Shown: one piece after another, positions 45,570 to 58,500 of the stretch
How positions within the stretch are numbered: position 1 is the first letter of the stretch
Layout: the number at the start of each line of letters is the position of its first letter
Assembly: GCF_010015445.1 (NCBI RefSeq)
Contig: NC_053120.1
Span: 14,494,597-14,558,596, forward strand
Source of the DNA: Perca fluviatilis
Lineage: Eukaryota; Chordata; Actinopteri; Perciformes; Percidae
Length of the DNA: 64,000 bases
Reading direction: 5' to 3'
The notes under the pieces: generated by a model
Database searches by the model: none
What the model was told of the DNA's origin: nothing
Seen by the model: the letters and a program-made list of their open reading frames with translations, nothing else
Made by a program: the position numbers and the translations under genes

Positions 45570-48500
45570 ATGGAGACGCCGGAGCCAGGCCCAGCAGATG
45601 GAGAGGAGCGTCTGGTGGAGCTGCGACCTCGGACACGCTCCAACCCTGAAGGTGCCGAGGACCGTCGCAGCAGCACGGGCAGCCTCGGAGGAAACAGTAA
45701 CCCAAACATATCTCAGCCTGCTGTGGGGAGTCGTGTTGAGGGCGAGGGCGAGGCTTCAACCAGCGACAGTGCTCCCAGTTCCACCACCACAACTGTCTCA
45801 GCCACTGCAGCTCAGACTGTAGCCCCTGTTGCAGTAGTAGTAGCAGCAGCGGCTGCAGCCGGTGCCACAGTGCCACTTTCCACTGCTTCTGTTGCAGCCA
45901 AAGAGAGGCCAAAGCCCACGCAGCAACAGCCCACATTGACAACCCCCATCCCTCCACCAGCAGAGTACCAGCTCAGAGTTCCCCGTGTTAACTGTCCAGA
46001 GAAAGTGGTAGGCTCACAATACAGTTCTGATTTATGTTTCACATGAAAATGAAGCCTTACTTTGACATTAAGGCTTATTCTATCTGGTGTTCCTCATGGC
46101 AGATAATCTGCTTAGACCTTTCCGAAGAGATGTCTTTGCCAAAGTTGGAGTCATTTAATGGGTAAGCTACAGCAAAGTAAACTTTTATTCCTCAGTGCTC
46201 GCAATTTATCAGTTTGTCTTCTCTGCCTAATTTGTCTGTCTTTCTATTTAGGTCTAAAACGAATGCCCTGAACATATCCCAGAAAATGATTGAGATGTTT
46301 GTCAGAACTAAACACAAGATTGACAAACGGCATGAGTTTGCGCTGGTGGTAGTCAATGATGACTCTCTCTGGGTGAGTACAGGAATGGTTTAATCTGCTC
46401 CAAATGTTACATACAGTTTTCTAGAATATGTTTACTCTTCTTCTGTGTTTGTGTATGTGCCCCAGTTGTCAGGCTTCACCTCTGACCCCAGGGAGCTGTG
46501 CAGCTGTCTGTATGATCTTGAGACCAATGTTTGCGAGTCCTTCAGTATCCTTTCATTCAAAACTAACTTTTAAACAATGAAGATAAATTTCCTACTATAA
46601 AGCAAAAGATAGGACATTAAATCACTTCCTAGGTGTTCAATTTTATCCTTAACTGTCCTCTGTAGACCTTGAAGATCTTCTTAATGTAATGTAAGTCCTG
46701 TCTGATTATAAACCTTTTTGGTCTCTTAAAATACATGAAATGTTCTATAGTGTATAAGTGTTTACTGAAGGTAATCTCTTCTACTGTTGTCTTTGTAGTC
46801 GTCAGAAGATCGAACTGCCGTCGATGGACAATGTTCAGACCATCCCTCCTCCATATGTGGTGCGGACTGTGCTCATCTACAGCCGTAATGCAGGACAGCT
46901 TCAGTTCAACCCTTCAGAGGCTGTTAGTGTAAGTGTGACAACTGCTGCAATATCCTGGCTTTATTTGAGTAGATTTTTTTTTTCTTAATGTGAATGTGAT
47001 TTCCCTCCAGAAAATGTTGTCTCTCTCATGTTTGTGGCTGCTTTGAGCAGAGTGCATTAACTTTACATTGAAGTGAAGGTCTTGTTCTTGTGTCCTGCCC
47101 CAGAAAATGCTGCAATCTCCATATTTTTTCTTTGATGTTGTCTACCTACACAATGGGGTGGAGGAGCAGGGAGATGATACCAGCTGGAGGGTGAGTGAAT
47201 AAGCTGATAAAGAGACAATGGCTGCGGTCGATATGTCAATTTAGCTTAGGAAGTTTCCTAACTGAGTGGCAGCCATGATAAGAGCCGTTCGAATTGTCTA
47301 AAATAATAAGGAAAGGTGCTTCAATGCTTCCTTTATCATCTCCTTCAGCATATGATACACTGGGCCATCCTTTACGAAAGAAAAGGAGATAATGCCGTCC
47401 CACAAGTCGTGGCGGCAGCATTATAAAGCGACACATCAGGATTTGGCCCTTCTATATTCAGAATATTAAGTGCCGGCTGTAACCCTGTATGCACTGTGCG
47501 TACATTTTATTTTTTGTGAGACATAGCAACACAACTAATAATAATTATAATGTACTTTATGGCACTGTTTTGAGTGGTTTAATAAATCGGTTAATGAAAG
47601 AACTTTACTCTTGTCTCCGACGCGTAAAATTACAGTGAGCATGCATACAGAACTGTGAATGAATGGATCGCTGAATCCAAAGCAGCGCACCGGACATTGG
47701 TTTAATTTTAACCCAGAGCAGTGTCCAAAACAAGTTCACCTGTTCGCCCCTCAGTGGTTTATTTCAATATGTTTTGTTGAAAGTAATTATAGAAATAACT
47801 ACATTATTTTGACCATGTGTGAAATTAGGAATATTATGTGAGAATGCACGGATTGGATCTGACAGCATCCGATTCAATTACCTTAAATCATCCACCCACA
47901 CCCACCCAAATAAGTTATTTTCACTCCCCCTCTACAGTCTCTGTAGGCTACTCCTTTTTTTAATTGATGTATTGTAGTGATGTATGAGAGAGGCTGCTTT
48001 CAGTAACTGTAAACGTTTCCAAGCACACAGTAATGCCACTGCAGCTAATATCATTTACTTTTCCACAAATTATCCATTTTGATTGTGTACCAGGACATAT
48101 GCTGTAGCGTGGCTCAAGTTTATTTGGTCTGGTGTATCATTAATGTTAATCTGGTAACCTAGAGAGTTAATCTAGCTCTCTCACGATTGCTGCTGAGGCT
48201 GATTGAGACAGACTGTAGCTGTGATTGTGACTATAGTTATCATGGAATGACTTCACTTAGGCCGTTGCTGTCACTGTGATTGTAGCTGTGCTTTGGTTGT
48301 CGTGTTTATGGCTGTGACACATCATTTTGTAAAGGTGTAACACAGACTAAATGCAGGGTTTGGGTGTGCAGTGAATTGGTGCTCGTGCAGGCTAAACATT
48401 GTTTTGAATCTTCTGTATTCCTGAACTCCTGTTGTGTATTGGTAACACATCTGTAGAATCTGATAGAAGCACCACAGGTTCAGATCATATATGGCTTAAC

Positions 48501-49063
48501 GATGCTTTCTTGACTAATGTTAAAATGGATCTATTTTATTTCTATGCTGCAGCCATTTCCATAGCATCATAGATTCAGCCACAAATACAGCCATAGTCGG
48601 CGCAATAACCAGATCCACAGCAACAGCTTCAACCACCACAGCCAGGCAGACAAAAATTCCCACGTGACCCCTTGGGGCTCCATACCTTCCTGTATTTGCA
48701 GTGAATTTATTTAAATACTTCTGTCCGCCTCGCTAAGTCTGAAATGTGTAGTGGGATGTTGTGAAATCCCACTTCAATATAACAGCTTTTCACACTATGA
48801 TGTAATCTGGATATGTCTCTAGGTGCTGCATTTCAACTATGTGGTATGTTTTCTGTCTCCAGGACAACTACACCTCTTTCTGCAACCTGGATTCAAAGGG
48901 CATGTGCTATCGCTTTGAGGTTTCCCTGAGTGGACCCGCCATCGAGCTGCACAACTGCATGGCCAAACTTCTGGCTCACCCTTTACAAAGACCTTTCCAG
49001 AGCCACGCGTCTTACAGCCTGCTGGAGGGGGAAGACCCCCAGGACATTGAGGCAACGGTGTAA
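45570..49063 (+). CDS. babam1: BABAM1 / MERIT40, BRCA1-A complex subunit, eight coding exons
   Basis: MERIT40 is a scaffold of the nuclear BRCA1-A complex (with Abraxas, RAP80, BRCC36, BRE) at DNA breaks and of the cytosolic BRISC deubiquitinase. Coding exons: 45570-46007, 46103-46161, 46252-46372, 46466-46544, 46666-46690, 46799-46928, 47104-47190 and 48863-49063. Phases agree; 379 residues versus about 329 in human. The N-terminal exon holds RPRTRSNPEGAEDRR, conserved in the family, then a long Ser/Thr/Ala/Pro-rich stretch with VVVAAAAAAG that accounts for the extra length. From VPRVNCPEKVIICLDLSEEM the von Willebrand A-like domain follows. The end, LHNCMAKLLAHPLQRPFQSH then ...DIEATV, is nearly identical to the human C-terminus. 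The start METPEP follows an acceptor at 45559. One exon is only 25 nt. Confidence 0.95.
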
Positions 49064-50402
49064 AAAGGGCGCACTTATAAAGCCCTGTTTCTCCGTGAAA
49101 TTCACACACTGTAGTTTATTAGAAAGCAGGCAAGGGTTTTCCAAGTACCACTTATTACTGAGCGGTTTTCCATTCACTGCTGTAAAGCAATCATTTTTAA
49201 GAATATTTGGGAAAACCATGTGTAGGTAGTTGTAAAGAAATTAGGGTTTTAGCAGGTTACTACTAACTCAATCATTGTGTTTCCATAAAAGAATGAGTGA
49301 GTCATTGATTGTTCTAAGCTTTTCTGATGTTGTTAGTTGTAAAACTACTGGAGGTCTCCTGGGGGATGAGGTGATGTCAGAGAATCCAGGAGCAGGACAC
49401 AAGTAGGAGGAGAAGATCGAGAAAGAATAAGAAAAGGAAGATGTTCAAAGCATTAGGCTTTGTTAAAGTCACTCCCTCCCCATTTGAAATTTCTTTCAAA
49501 TCTTAGACCACACTGATCTGTCTGTAAGTCTTAAAGGGGGAAATCAGTGCAAGCATGTGACGGTTTTTGATAGCTGGCCTTTTGAGACAAACTGCAATAT
49601 GATGCACTGTATCACAGAGGTCACTTCTGTATTTTTGCCTTCCCTTTTTGTTGGTAATTTCCGCCTTTTGTTGCCTGTTTTAATGTATTTTCTATTTTAT
49701 AATGTGTTGTTTTTCATCTTTTGTTCATTTGTCACTCTTGTATGTAACACAGACAATGAAAGAATGTACAGTAACGTAGAAGCGGCCCCTCCTTTGACAA
49801 TGATTGGCATTTGTGGATTGATTGTAGAAAAAGGCCCCTCATTATGCCAGTCTAGCTGCACTTGAAACACATTGTACAGAAAAGCTTTTTGAAGCCGTTT
49901 CTGGATATTAAAAAAGGCATGCTGAATCATAATTTTCATTTTCATATGTGCTTTCTATGTTTTTGTCAGGAGATGGCAGCAAAGTCCATCTAGAGATCTG
50001 AGCTGAATTCAAAGGCATTGTCATAAAGCTGCTGTGGTCCATGATGGTAGACAATAGTCAAATTTCTGTATAGATACTACATCCAAGTGTCAGTTTTGAT
50101 CATTTTACATCAAATTTTCTGCGTTAAATCTCCACTGTCAAGCTTCATCTTCAGTGTCACTCTAATATGACAGCATGGTTAAGCTGTTATCACAGCTTCT
50201 GTTGAAAACCTTCTGTTATCCACCTGTGGCATGAGTATTACTTCAATGATATATTTTCGGTCACCCTAAATGTGTCTGGTCAGTTATCTTAAGAGGTGTT
50301 TATATCTCAGTCTGTAACAGTTTAGTTTCCTGTTTTTGTTCAGAAGTTGATCTGATGTCTGTCCTGACTCCTGATAGTCACTCATTTTCTGTCACTCTAA
50401 CA
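49064..50402 (+). other. babam1 3' UTR and spacer
   Basis: Follows the TAA at 49061-49063. ATTAAA at 49907-49912 is the best poly(A) signal candidate. Nothing else was recognised up to the Tc1 element. Confidence 0.5.
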
Positions 50403-50404
50403 TA

Positions 50405-52036
50405 CAGTGCCTTGCGAAAGTATTCGGCCCCCTTGAACGTTTCGACCTTTTGCCACATTTCAGGCCTCAAACATAAAGATATAAAACTGTAATTTTTTGT
50501 GAAGAATCAACAACAAGTGGGTCCCAATTATGAAGTGGAACGAAATTCATTGGCTATTTCAAACTTTTTTAACAAATAAAAAACTGAAAAAGTGGGCGTG
50601 CAAAATTATTCAGCCCCTTTACTTTCAGTGCAGCAAACTCTCTCCAGAAGTTCAGTGAGGATCTCTGAATGATCCAATGTTGACCTAAATGACTAATGAT
50701 GATAAATAGAATCCAGCTGTGTGTAATGAAGTCTCCGTATAAATGCACCTGCTCTGTGATAGTCTCAGAGGTGTGTGTAAAGCGCAGAGAGCATCATGAA
50801 GAACAAGGAACACACCAGGCAGGTCCGAGATACTGTTGTGGAGAAGTTTAAAGCCGGATTTGGATACAAAAAGATTTCCCAAGCTTTAAACATCCCAAGG
50901 AGCACTGTGCAAGCGATAATATTGAAATGGAAGGAGTATCAGACCACTACAAATCTACGAAGACGGCGCGTCCCTCTAAACTTTCAGCTCATACAATGAG
51001 AAGACTGATCAGAGATGCAGCCAAGAGGCCCATGATCACTCTGGATGAACTGCAGAGATCTACAGCTGAGGTGGGAGACTCTGTCCATAGGACAACAATC
51101 AGTCGTATACTGCACAAATCTGGCCTTTATGGAAGAGTGGCAAGAAGAAAGCCATTTCTTAAAGATATCCATAAAAAGTGTGCGTTTAAAGTTTGCCGAA
51201 AGCCACCTGGGAGACACACCAAACATGTGGAAGAAGGTGCTGTGGTCAGATGAAACCAAAATCGAACTTTTTGGCAACAATGCAAAACGTTATGTTTGGC
51301 GTAAAAGCAACACAGCTCATCACCCTGAACACACCATCCCCACTGTCAAACATGGTGGTGGCAGCATCATGGTTTGGGCCTGCTTTTCTTCAGCAGGGAC
51401 AGGGAAGATGGTTAAAATTGATGGGAAGATGGATGGAGCCAAATACCGACCATTCTGGAAGAAAACCTGATGGAGTCTGCAAAAGACCTGAGACTGGGAC
51501 CGGAGATTTGTCTTCCAACAAGACAATGATCCAAAACATAAAGCAAAATCTACAATGGAATGGTTCACAAATAAACATATCCAGGTGTTAGAATGGCCAA
51601 GTCAAAGTCCAGACCTGAATCCAATCGAGAATCTGTGGAAAGAACTGAAAACTGCTGTTCACAAACGCTTTCCATCCAACCTCACTGAGCTCGAGCTGTT
51701 TTGCAAGGAGGAATGGGCAAAATATGTCCGTCTCTCGATGTGCAAAACTGATAGAGACATACCCCAAGGCGACTTACAGCTGTAATCGCAGCAAAAGGTG
51801 GGGCTACAAAGTATTAACTTAAGGGGGCTGAATAATTTTGCACGCCCAATATTTCAGTTTTTTATTTGTTTAAAAGGTTTGAAATATCCAATAAATTTCG
51901 TTCCACTTCATGATTGTGTCCCACTTGTTGTTGATTCTTCACAAAAAATTACAGTTTTATATCTTTATGTTTGAGGCCTGAAATGTGGCAAAAGGTCGAA
52001 AAGTTCAAGGGGACCGAATACTTTCGCAAGGCACTG
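50405..52036 (+). mobile_element. Tc1/mariner transposon, structurally complete, coding region decayed
   Basis: The element is 1632 bp, bounded by CAGTGCCTTGCGAAAGTATT and its inverse, with the TA target dinucleotide on both sides (50403-50404, 52037-52038). The inverted repeats are long, about 210 bp each side (50405-50625 and about 51825-52036), with further matched blocks such as AAAATTATTCAGCCCC at the inner ends, as in the IR/DR organisation. A broken transposase gene lies between them. Confidence 0.95.
50796..51785 (+). pseudogene. Tc1 transposase pseudogene (frameshifted)
   Basis: Cut-and-paste DNA transposase of the Tc1 family. The start MKNKEHTRQVRDTVVEK opens a helix-turn-helix (KKISQALNIPRSTVQAIILKW). 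The frame then shifts near 50950-50985, back near 51180, and is lost again between about 51430 and 51510, including an in-frame TGA at 51468-51470. Catalytic-domain landmarks survive: [10 protein letters not shown] (Asp codon 51249), QQDNDPKH (Asp codon 51522) and [11 protein letters not shown] (Glu codon 51627). The last two are spaced as DD34E. The ending after [13 protein letters not shown] is close to family length. It cannot make an active enzyme as it stands; frame positions are from reading, not alignment. Confidence 0.92.
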
Positions 52037-52462
52037 TACCTTCATAAATTAGCTTTCTTTCCGGTGAGGACAGGTTTTCAGGAAGACAATGGGGAGCAGG
52101 AAAACCCTGGGCTCAGAGGACCTTTCCCCTTTCACATACTTCCCCAGAAGAGCTGGCTCTTCCCCACGTCATCACCGCAGATAACAGTGCGGGGGATCCA
52201 GTGCGCCTGTACTGCAGGGGGAATTTGTTATTCTCTTATCCCTGAAGAATGACAGGTCCCTATTGTTTTCATTCTTTCACTCCTCCACTGCCATGACTCC
52301 TTTCCGTACTTGCTTGCAACAGGATATGCTGGACCATTTTTTTTTTTGTATTTTCTGCTTTTACTCGTCGTGGCTTACATTGTTCATCCACCACCAGGGG
52401 AATATGGAATTCTGTATCACTGATGCGTGATCTTTCCTGGTTTCTTTTATATCACATGCAGA

Positions 52463-52986
52463 CAGTGGTGGAAAATAACAAATTTTACTTTATACTTCTA
52501 CTCCACTACATTTCAGAGGATAATGTTGTACTTTTCACTCCACTACAATTATCTGACACCTGTAGTAACTTGTTACTTTTTATGGTCAAGCTTTTACATA
52601 TAAAACATGATTATCTTAAAACAACCATTACTCCTATGCTGGATACTACACTACACTACCTGGTCCCATGTGGGCAAAGTATAAAGTATGCAGGTCCCGA
52701 CTTAATTGATTTTGTCTTTTAGTGGTGCAAATATTTTAGAAATGATTGCAATTAATCAAATTACATACAAGCAGTTGACACATGGTGCACCTGGGGCAAC
52801 TGGGGGCACGGGGTCCCGAGGCGGGTGTCCTCTTTGCTAGTTAGTTAAGCTTTATCTTGACCAACATCAACATTACAATCTTGCTTATAATGCATCTGTA
52901 TATAATATATATAATAATGCATAATAATAGTATTTGTTTACATTGTGATACTTTTACTTAAGTAAAGAATCTGACTTCCACCACTG
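52463..52986. mobile_element. Non-autonomous hAT-like element with CAGTGGTGGAA ends
   Basis: It starts CAGTGGTGGAAAATAAC and ends CTTCCACCACTG, inverted copies. The flanking 8-mers CATGCAGA and TGCGCAGA agree at five of eight positions, fitting a decayed hAT target duplication. The interior holds the TACTTTTACTTAAGTAAAG-type words seen in other copies in the window. No coding region. Confidence 0.7.
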
Positions 52987-53076
52987 TGCGCAGAGTAAGC
53001 AGCAACATAAGTCTGTCAGTCTGTTCACCATTTGGTCATACTGTATTGATTTTTGTTATGTGCCATGTACAGCACA

Positions 53077-53548
53077 TTAAAGGTATAGGTTCACTTTTTT
53101 AAGTCGGTCTTAATAAAACAGTCACATGTCCATATGTGCATTGAAAGAGTTGGTGAAATCATTCCCCCTGTCCATACTGGTTTAAAGAGATCCCTTAACA
53201 TGATTTCAACTTGATATGAATGTAAGTTATGAGGCATAAAATCCACAGTCCTCATCCTGTGTAAAAATGACAATAACTGACAGATACAGTTCAGCTGAAA
53301 CATGGGAAATGTCATGCTAAATCTTTTTATTTCTGCACAGAATGAGGACTGGATTTTGTCCCCTATCACTTACTGTACATTGGAAGCACATTAAGAGGGG
53401 GTCTCTTGGACAGTATGAACAGGAGGAATGATTACAGCAAGAAAAATCTGTTTCAGTGTTCACATATACATAAGAAGAGGGAAAAGAAAATATGAGCACC
53501 TGACTATTGTTTAAAGACATACTTGAAAAAAGGGAACCTATGCTTTAA
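53077..53548. mobile_element. TTAA-bounded foldback element upstream of plvap
   Basis: Ends are TTAAAGGTATAGGTTCACTT (53077) and the inverse ...AGGGAACCTATGCTTTAA (to 53548), both with TTAA. Inner inverted pairs include CCACAGTCCTCATCCTGTG against CTGCACAGAATGAGGACTGG and ATTCCCCCTGTCCATACTG against CAGTATGAACAGGAGGAAT. About 450 bp upstream of the plvap TATA box. Confidence 0.8.
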
Positions 53549-53915
53549 TTATATAGATGTTAAAACAAAACATTTTTAATAATGTTTATTGGCTCAATTC
53601 TCTAAAATATAGAGGAGCTCACATGCACCCAACAAAAGCAGATAAGCAAGTACTGCAGCAATTCATGACTGGATTTTTAACTCAGGAGGAGTAGATTTTA
53701 GGAATTTTCAACAAGGTTATCAAACATTTTGTGGAAAGATCATACCATAAATAATCATAAATTAGAGTATTTTTTCTATATCTTTAAAAATGTCTCGAAG
53801 GGATCTTTAAATGTTATGTATTTAATCATACTGCCACAACAATCTTGTTTTGTTGAAAATTTGTGACAATTTGGGCAGTGGTGCAGCTGGGGGCTGTAAC
53901 TGTGACAGAGGTCGA
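53549..53915. other. Spacer upstream of plvap
   Basis: AT-rich sequence between the foldback element and the purine-rich promoter block. Nothing recognisable. Confidence 0.4.
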
Positions 53916-53990
53916 TGAGGGAGGAGGGAGGAGGGATGAGGGAGGAGGGAGGGCCAGGATGGGAAGTGTGTGTCCAGCAGCATTTATAAA
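53916..53990 (+). promoter_or_regulatory. plvap core promoter: purine-rich block and TATA box
   Basis: TATAAA lies at 53985-53990. Upstream at 53916-53962 is an almost pure purine stretch built of GGGAGGAGGGAGGAGGG-type runs. Transcription would then start near 54015-54025, leaving a 5' UTR of about 250 nt before the ATG at 54268. Inferred from motif and distance. Confidence 0.6.
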
Positions 53991-54267
53991 CATGGCCCCT
54001 TTACACACCTAAGGGTCATTGTTTACATCCATCCATACATGCCTGTATGTTTCTGCACACTGACAGTGTGGCAGAGCTGTGGAAGACAGAGAAACAAACA
54101 TCACCACTGGTTGTTTTTCCACTTCTGCTCAACAGGGTTCACCTTGAGGCCTCAGCACTTGCTCTGCAGAGAAGATCACATCTGAACGGAAACCTTGTGG
54201 ATTTTAGCAAAAACAATTCCTATTTGATCGTCCAAAACCAGCTGCAACCATTTCTCCCCCAGCAGTC

Positions 54268-55549
54268 ATGTACAGCTCCAGCTACTCCCAGGCCAAGTTT
54301 GGCCTGGAGGCAAAAGTGCCTATGCACAAGCCCAAAGGGAAGAGCTGCGGCTACTACATGAGGATCGTCTTCTTCTTTTGCTCTCTGATCCAGTCTCTGA
54401 TCATCGTCAGCCTGGTGCTCTTCCTCATCTATGGACAGCCGGAGAAGTCTGCAGAGGAAAAGAGGGTCCAGGTCAGTGATATCTACTAAAGGTCTCCCTC
54501 CATCTAAATGTCTTAAGACATAAAATGCTTTGCTTTGAATCATAATTTGTGTATAATATAATTTCACCACAAAACAAGTGAAGTAACAATAAGCAAAAAA
54601 AATTTTTAGTGGAAGTGGACTTGAAGAGACGGATGGAATTCTACAGAAGCTTTTTAATCATCACTCACCTGTTATGTTTCTGACACGTTATCATATTAAT
54701 GTATGTATATAATCTGTTCAGAGCTGTAAAATACAGTGATGCTGAGTGCTCTAATTGTTATTCTAAAGGAGCTGGAGCTGAACTTCAACAGGGTGAGTGA
54801 GAACAATATCCAGCTGAGAAAGGAGAAAGGCGAGCTGGGAGCTCAGCTGGGAGCTCGCACAGCTGAGAAAGCTGCTCTGGAGTCCGAGTTGGCAAAGCTG
54901 AAGACTGAAGCCAACAACACAGAACATACGCTGAAAAATAAATTAGTAAGTAGAGGACTTGATTAATACTGTGTTAAGAAAAGCGGTTGCTGCAGTAGTT
55001 TTTAACATCTCTTCATCCTCTTTGAAAAGTTATTTTTACAAGAACAAAATGAAGGTTAAAAGTTAAGTCTTTCCAATGTGCAAAACTATACAACATGATT
55101 ATTTCTGAAGGCATTGTTCTAGTTTTCCTATGTAATGGGGTAGAAGTATAACTTAGCATAAAATGAAAATACTTGTACCTCAGATTGCATGAATTCAGTA
55201 GTTGAGTAAATAAAGTTACATTTCACCACTTTGGTCACCATGTTAATAAAATAAAACTTACAAATGATTCATCATCCTGTATATAATTATTATAATTTCA
55301 TTTATAGACTATCTGTGAGAGTAAGGTGAGCATGATGATGCGTCGCTCCACCCTTGCAATCCAGCCCCCTCCTGTGGCCACTACTACCAGTATGTGCTCC
55401 ATACTTTTTGGGAAATTTAGTCTAATAATGTTTAAATATTGTGAAAAATTATTCTGTTGCTGAACATTCACTGCATCAGAAATTTGGGCAATAATGAATG
55501 TATGTGTATAATAATATATAAATGTACAGTAAAATTAAAGTCTTTGTGG

Positions 55550-55580
<31 letters not shown>

Positions 55581-58500
55581 TAGTTTTCAGTTAAGTAAAA
55601 AGAATATGGGTACCACTTCCCAATGAGGCACCCTTTATACAGGGTTTAAATGTTTTAGTAAATGGCTTTATTAATGGTTAATAAATATGTTACTAATACA
55701 TGGGGTCAGGTCACAGGGGCAGCAGCTCCAGCAGGGGACCCCCAAACTTCCCTTTCCCGAGCTACATTTAGTAAAACTAAACTAACTAAATGATGGTTTA
55801 GTTGAGTGTTATAATAATTACTTATTAACATTTATACCAGTAGACTTAGTGGCTTTTTACAAAGTAAGAATCTGATTAGTTGATTAATGATTTCACTATT
55901 AGTAATTGCCAGATTGTTCACGTCCTTGGAACCCAAACATTCTTTTTTATTAATGTCTAATAACTGATCTATAAAGTATTACTACATGATTTAAACATTA
56001 GCAACACCATTAGTTAAACTTTGTAAAGGGTGACTTATTAGCTACCAGAATATTAATAAACACGAAAAATGCCATTGCTACTAAAAGTATTACTGTCTAT
56101 TTAAATTGTCCTACGGTTTCCCACTGACCTCTCCAGATGAAATGAATTCTTTGAAGACCCTCAACGCTCGGCAGAAAGCTATGATAAACCTCATCGAGTC
56201 AAATTTCACCCAGATGGTTCAGTACCTGAGCCAGGAGAGAGACAAAGCCCTCAGAGAGCAAGACACCCACCAGCAGGATGCCATCACCCTGCGCAGGGAG
56301 AACAGGGAGCTGAAGGAGCAGCTCACCACCTACACCAGGTACTGTCCGTCTGCTCCTTGAGAGTACCTACAGGTATTAAGAGTAAACTCATTAAAGTTTT
56401 TGTTTGTTTTTCTTTTCAGGAAGTGCAAAGAGGACTTTGCTCACTCTTTGGATGGGATCAAAACGGTGACCAGTGAATTCCTGAACAAGATCAACAACCT
56501 GTTTCCCCACCAGCTGACCTTTCACCTCAGCTGCCACAGCCAGCAGGTGCAGATGGAAAAGATCCGAAACAGCTGCACGAACCTCTCCAGAGACGTGGAA
56601 AACAAGTTCCAGCTGTATTTAGACAATGTGGGCAACAAGGTGTGTGCAACATATTGTCATTCTTGGTGTGTGTTGATTTGATATTATTTAAAATGACAGA
56701 TGGATGGAATCCACTCAGTTTATGCTGGAATACACAGATCCTCTACAAGTAAAGGTCCTGCCGACAAAATCCTACTTACATAAAAATTGGATTTATTGTC
56801 CCAGAGGGAGATTTATTTTCAAAGCCATACAATAGACATACAGATATACGTACATATATCATATTATCAGCAAAATATACTTAAAAGTGGTAGACTGATC
56901 CTTCGAAAGGATCTCAAGATGAATCTAAAGGAGTTATGAGATGAATAGTGTGGGAGAAGAGAAAAGTTGTTTCATTGAAACCATCTGATCAGTTTAGAGG
57001 GGAAATCTTTCAAAAGCTGGGAAAGGAACCACTGGTTTAATCTTTGTATTTTATAACTTTATCCTTTTTTTCTTCTTCTTCTTCTTTTTAAATATAAAAT
57101 TTTAATCTGAAAAGTAACTAGTAATTTAAGATGTAAAATTATTGAAGTGGAGTAAAAAGTACAATAATTCCTTTTCAAATGTAGTGGAGTAAAAGCATAA
57201 AGTAGCATAAAATGGAACTACTCAATTAAACTACCTCAAAAATTGTAGTAAGTTTTCAGAGTTTGTACTCTTTTGTTGCCATCCTTCCTTTAAACTCTCT
57301 GTAAACTCTGATGGAATATTCCAAAAAACAAATTAAATGGGAAACCAGTTTCTTGAGGGAGGAAGCGGCATCAATCATGATAAATCTCCTAGCTAAAGAC
57401 ACCCCCCAACAGACATCCTGTGAGGGCCCCGGGGGCCTCAACAGGGGGGGGGTTGGGGTGTGTTGTGTGGGCACCACCCCCCACAACAAAAACAAAAAAA
57501 ATATTTATTTTTTTTTTTTTTTTTTTTTTTTATTCTTGAGAGCAATATGTCAGTTGGATAGAACTCTCACTGAGGGGTTGAAAATCATCACTTCTCCATA
57601 AACTAATTAACTCAACTTTTGTCTCCTTCCTTTTCAGAAGTCAGGTGGTAATTGTAAACTTTTGTCCATGCAGACAACATTGTAATCCAATCTAAGTTTT
57701 CACGAAACACAAACAATGATACAATGGAAATAACCATAAACGACAATGCCAACAGCAACATAAAATTCATAACCACATGACAAATGTCTCTTTATAAAAC
57801 AAGTTTCAACTTGAGTATGGCTGTAACTAAAGATTTGCAATGAAAAGATTTTCATAATCGATTAATCGTTGGTCTTGCGTAAACTGCGTTGCTATGGATA
57901 CACGTAATATATGCATACTGTTGGGGTAATGTCTGTTTGAATGCATGGCAAACTAACCAAACTTCATCAGACAAACACAAATTGAACATGTCAAATCTGA
58001 CCCCAAATCTCCAAACAAGGACAGCCATGGCACACCAACCAAACATCTGTTTTTGTTGGAGAGTGTTTGATGTGTTTGCAGTTTGCTTTTAAAACCTTGC
58101 TCACAATTTTAATGTTTCTTAAACTTTAGGTAGGAGTCTGACATAAGACCTTTAGCTTTTCAATACATTAATCTTTAAACTTTACTTCTGACGGGGGTTG
58201 AGCCTGAAATTAAAGCAGATAAGAAAATGTTCTTAATATTGCGTGTTACACATGAGTTTTCAAACCGCACAGTCAAATTCATCAAACTTATGAAACCATT
58301 GTGTGGCTACATTTATTCCACTGATTCAACTCCATATTTGGTAAAACAGAATAAGTGTTCACTAGCGTCACAGACACCTCAACCACTGATTTAGAATAAC
58401 AATGACCAATGTGCTCTGTCCCTCAGGGAGCCATTCAGTGTAGATTTCATTCATGAACTCCCACTGTGACGTTGAGGAAAATGAACATTAAGAAACACTC

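Noticed and set aside
47011..47046. Alternative babam1 exon after CCCTCCAG, starting AAAATG like the real exon at 47104
   Set aside because: It runs into a stop within 12 codons and does not encode the conserved PYFFFDVVY sequence; taken as a decoy acceptor.
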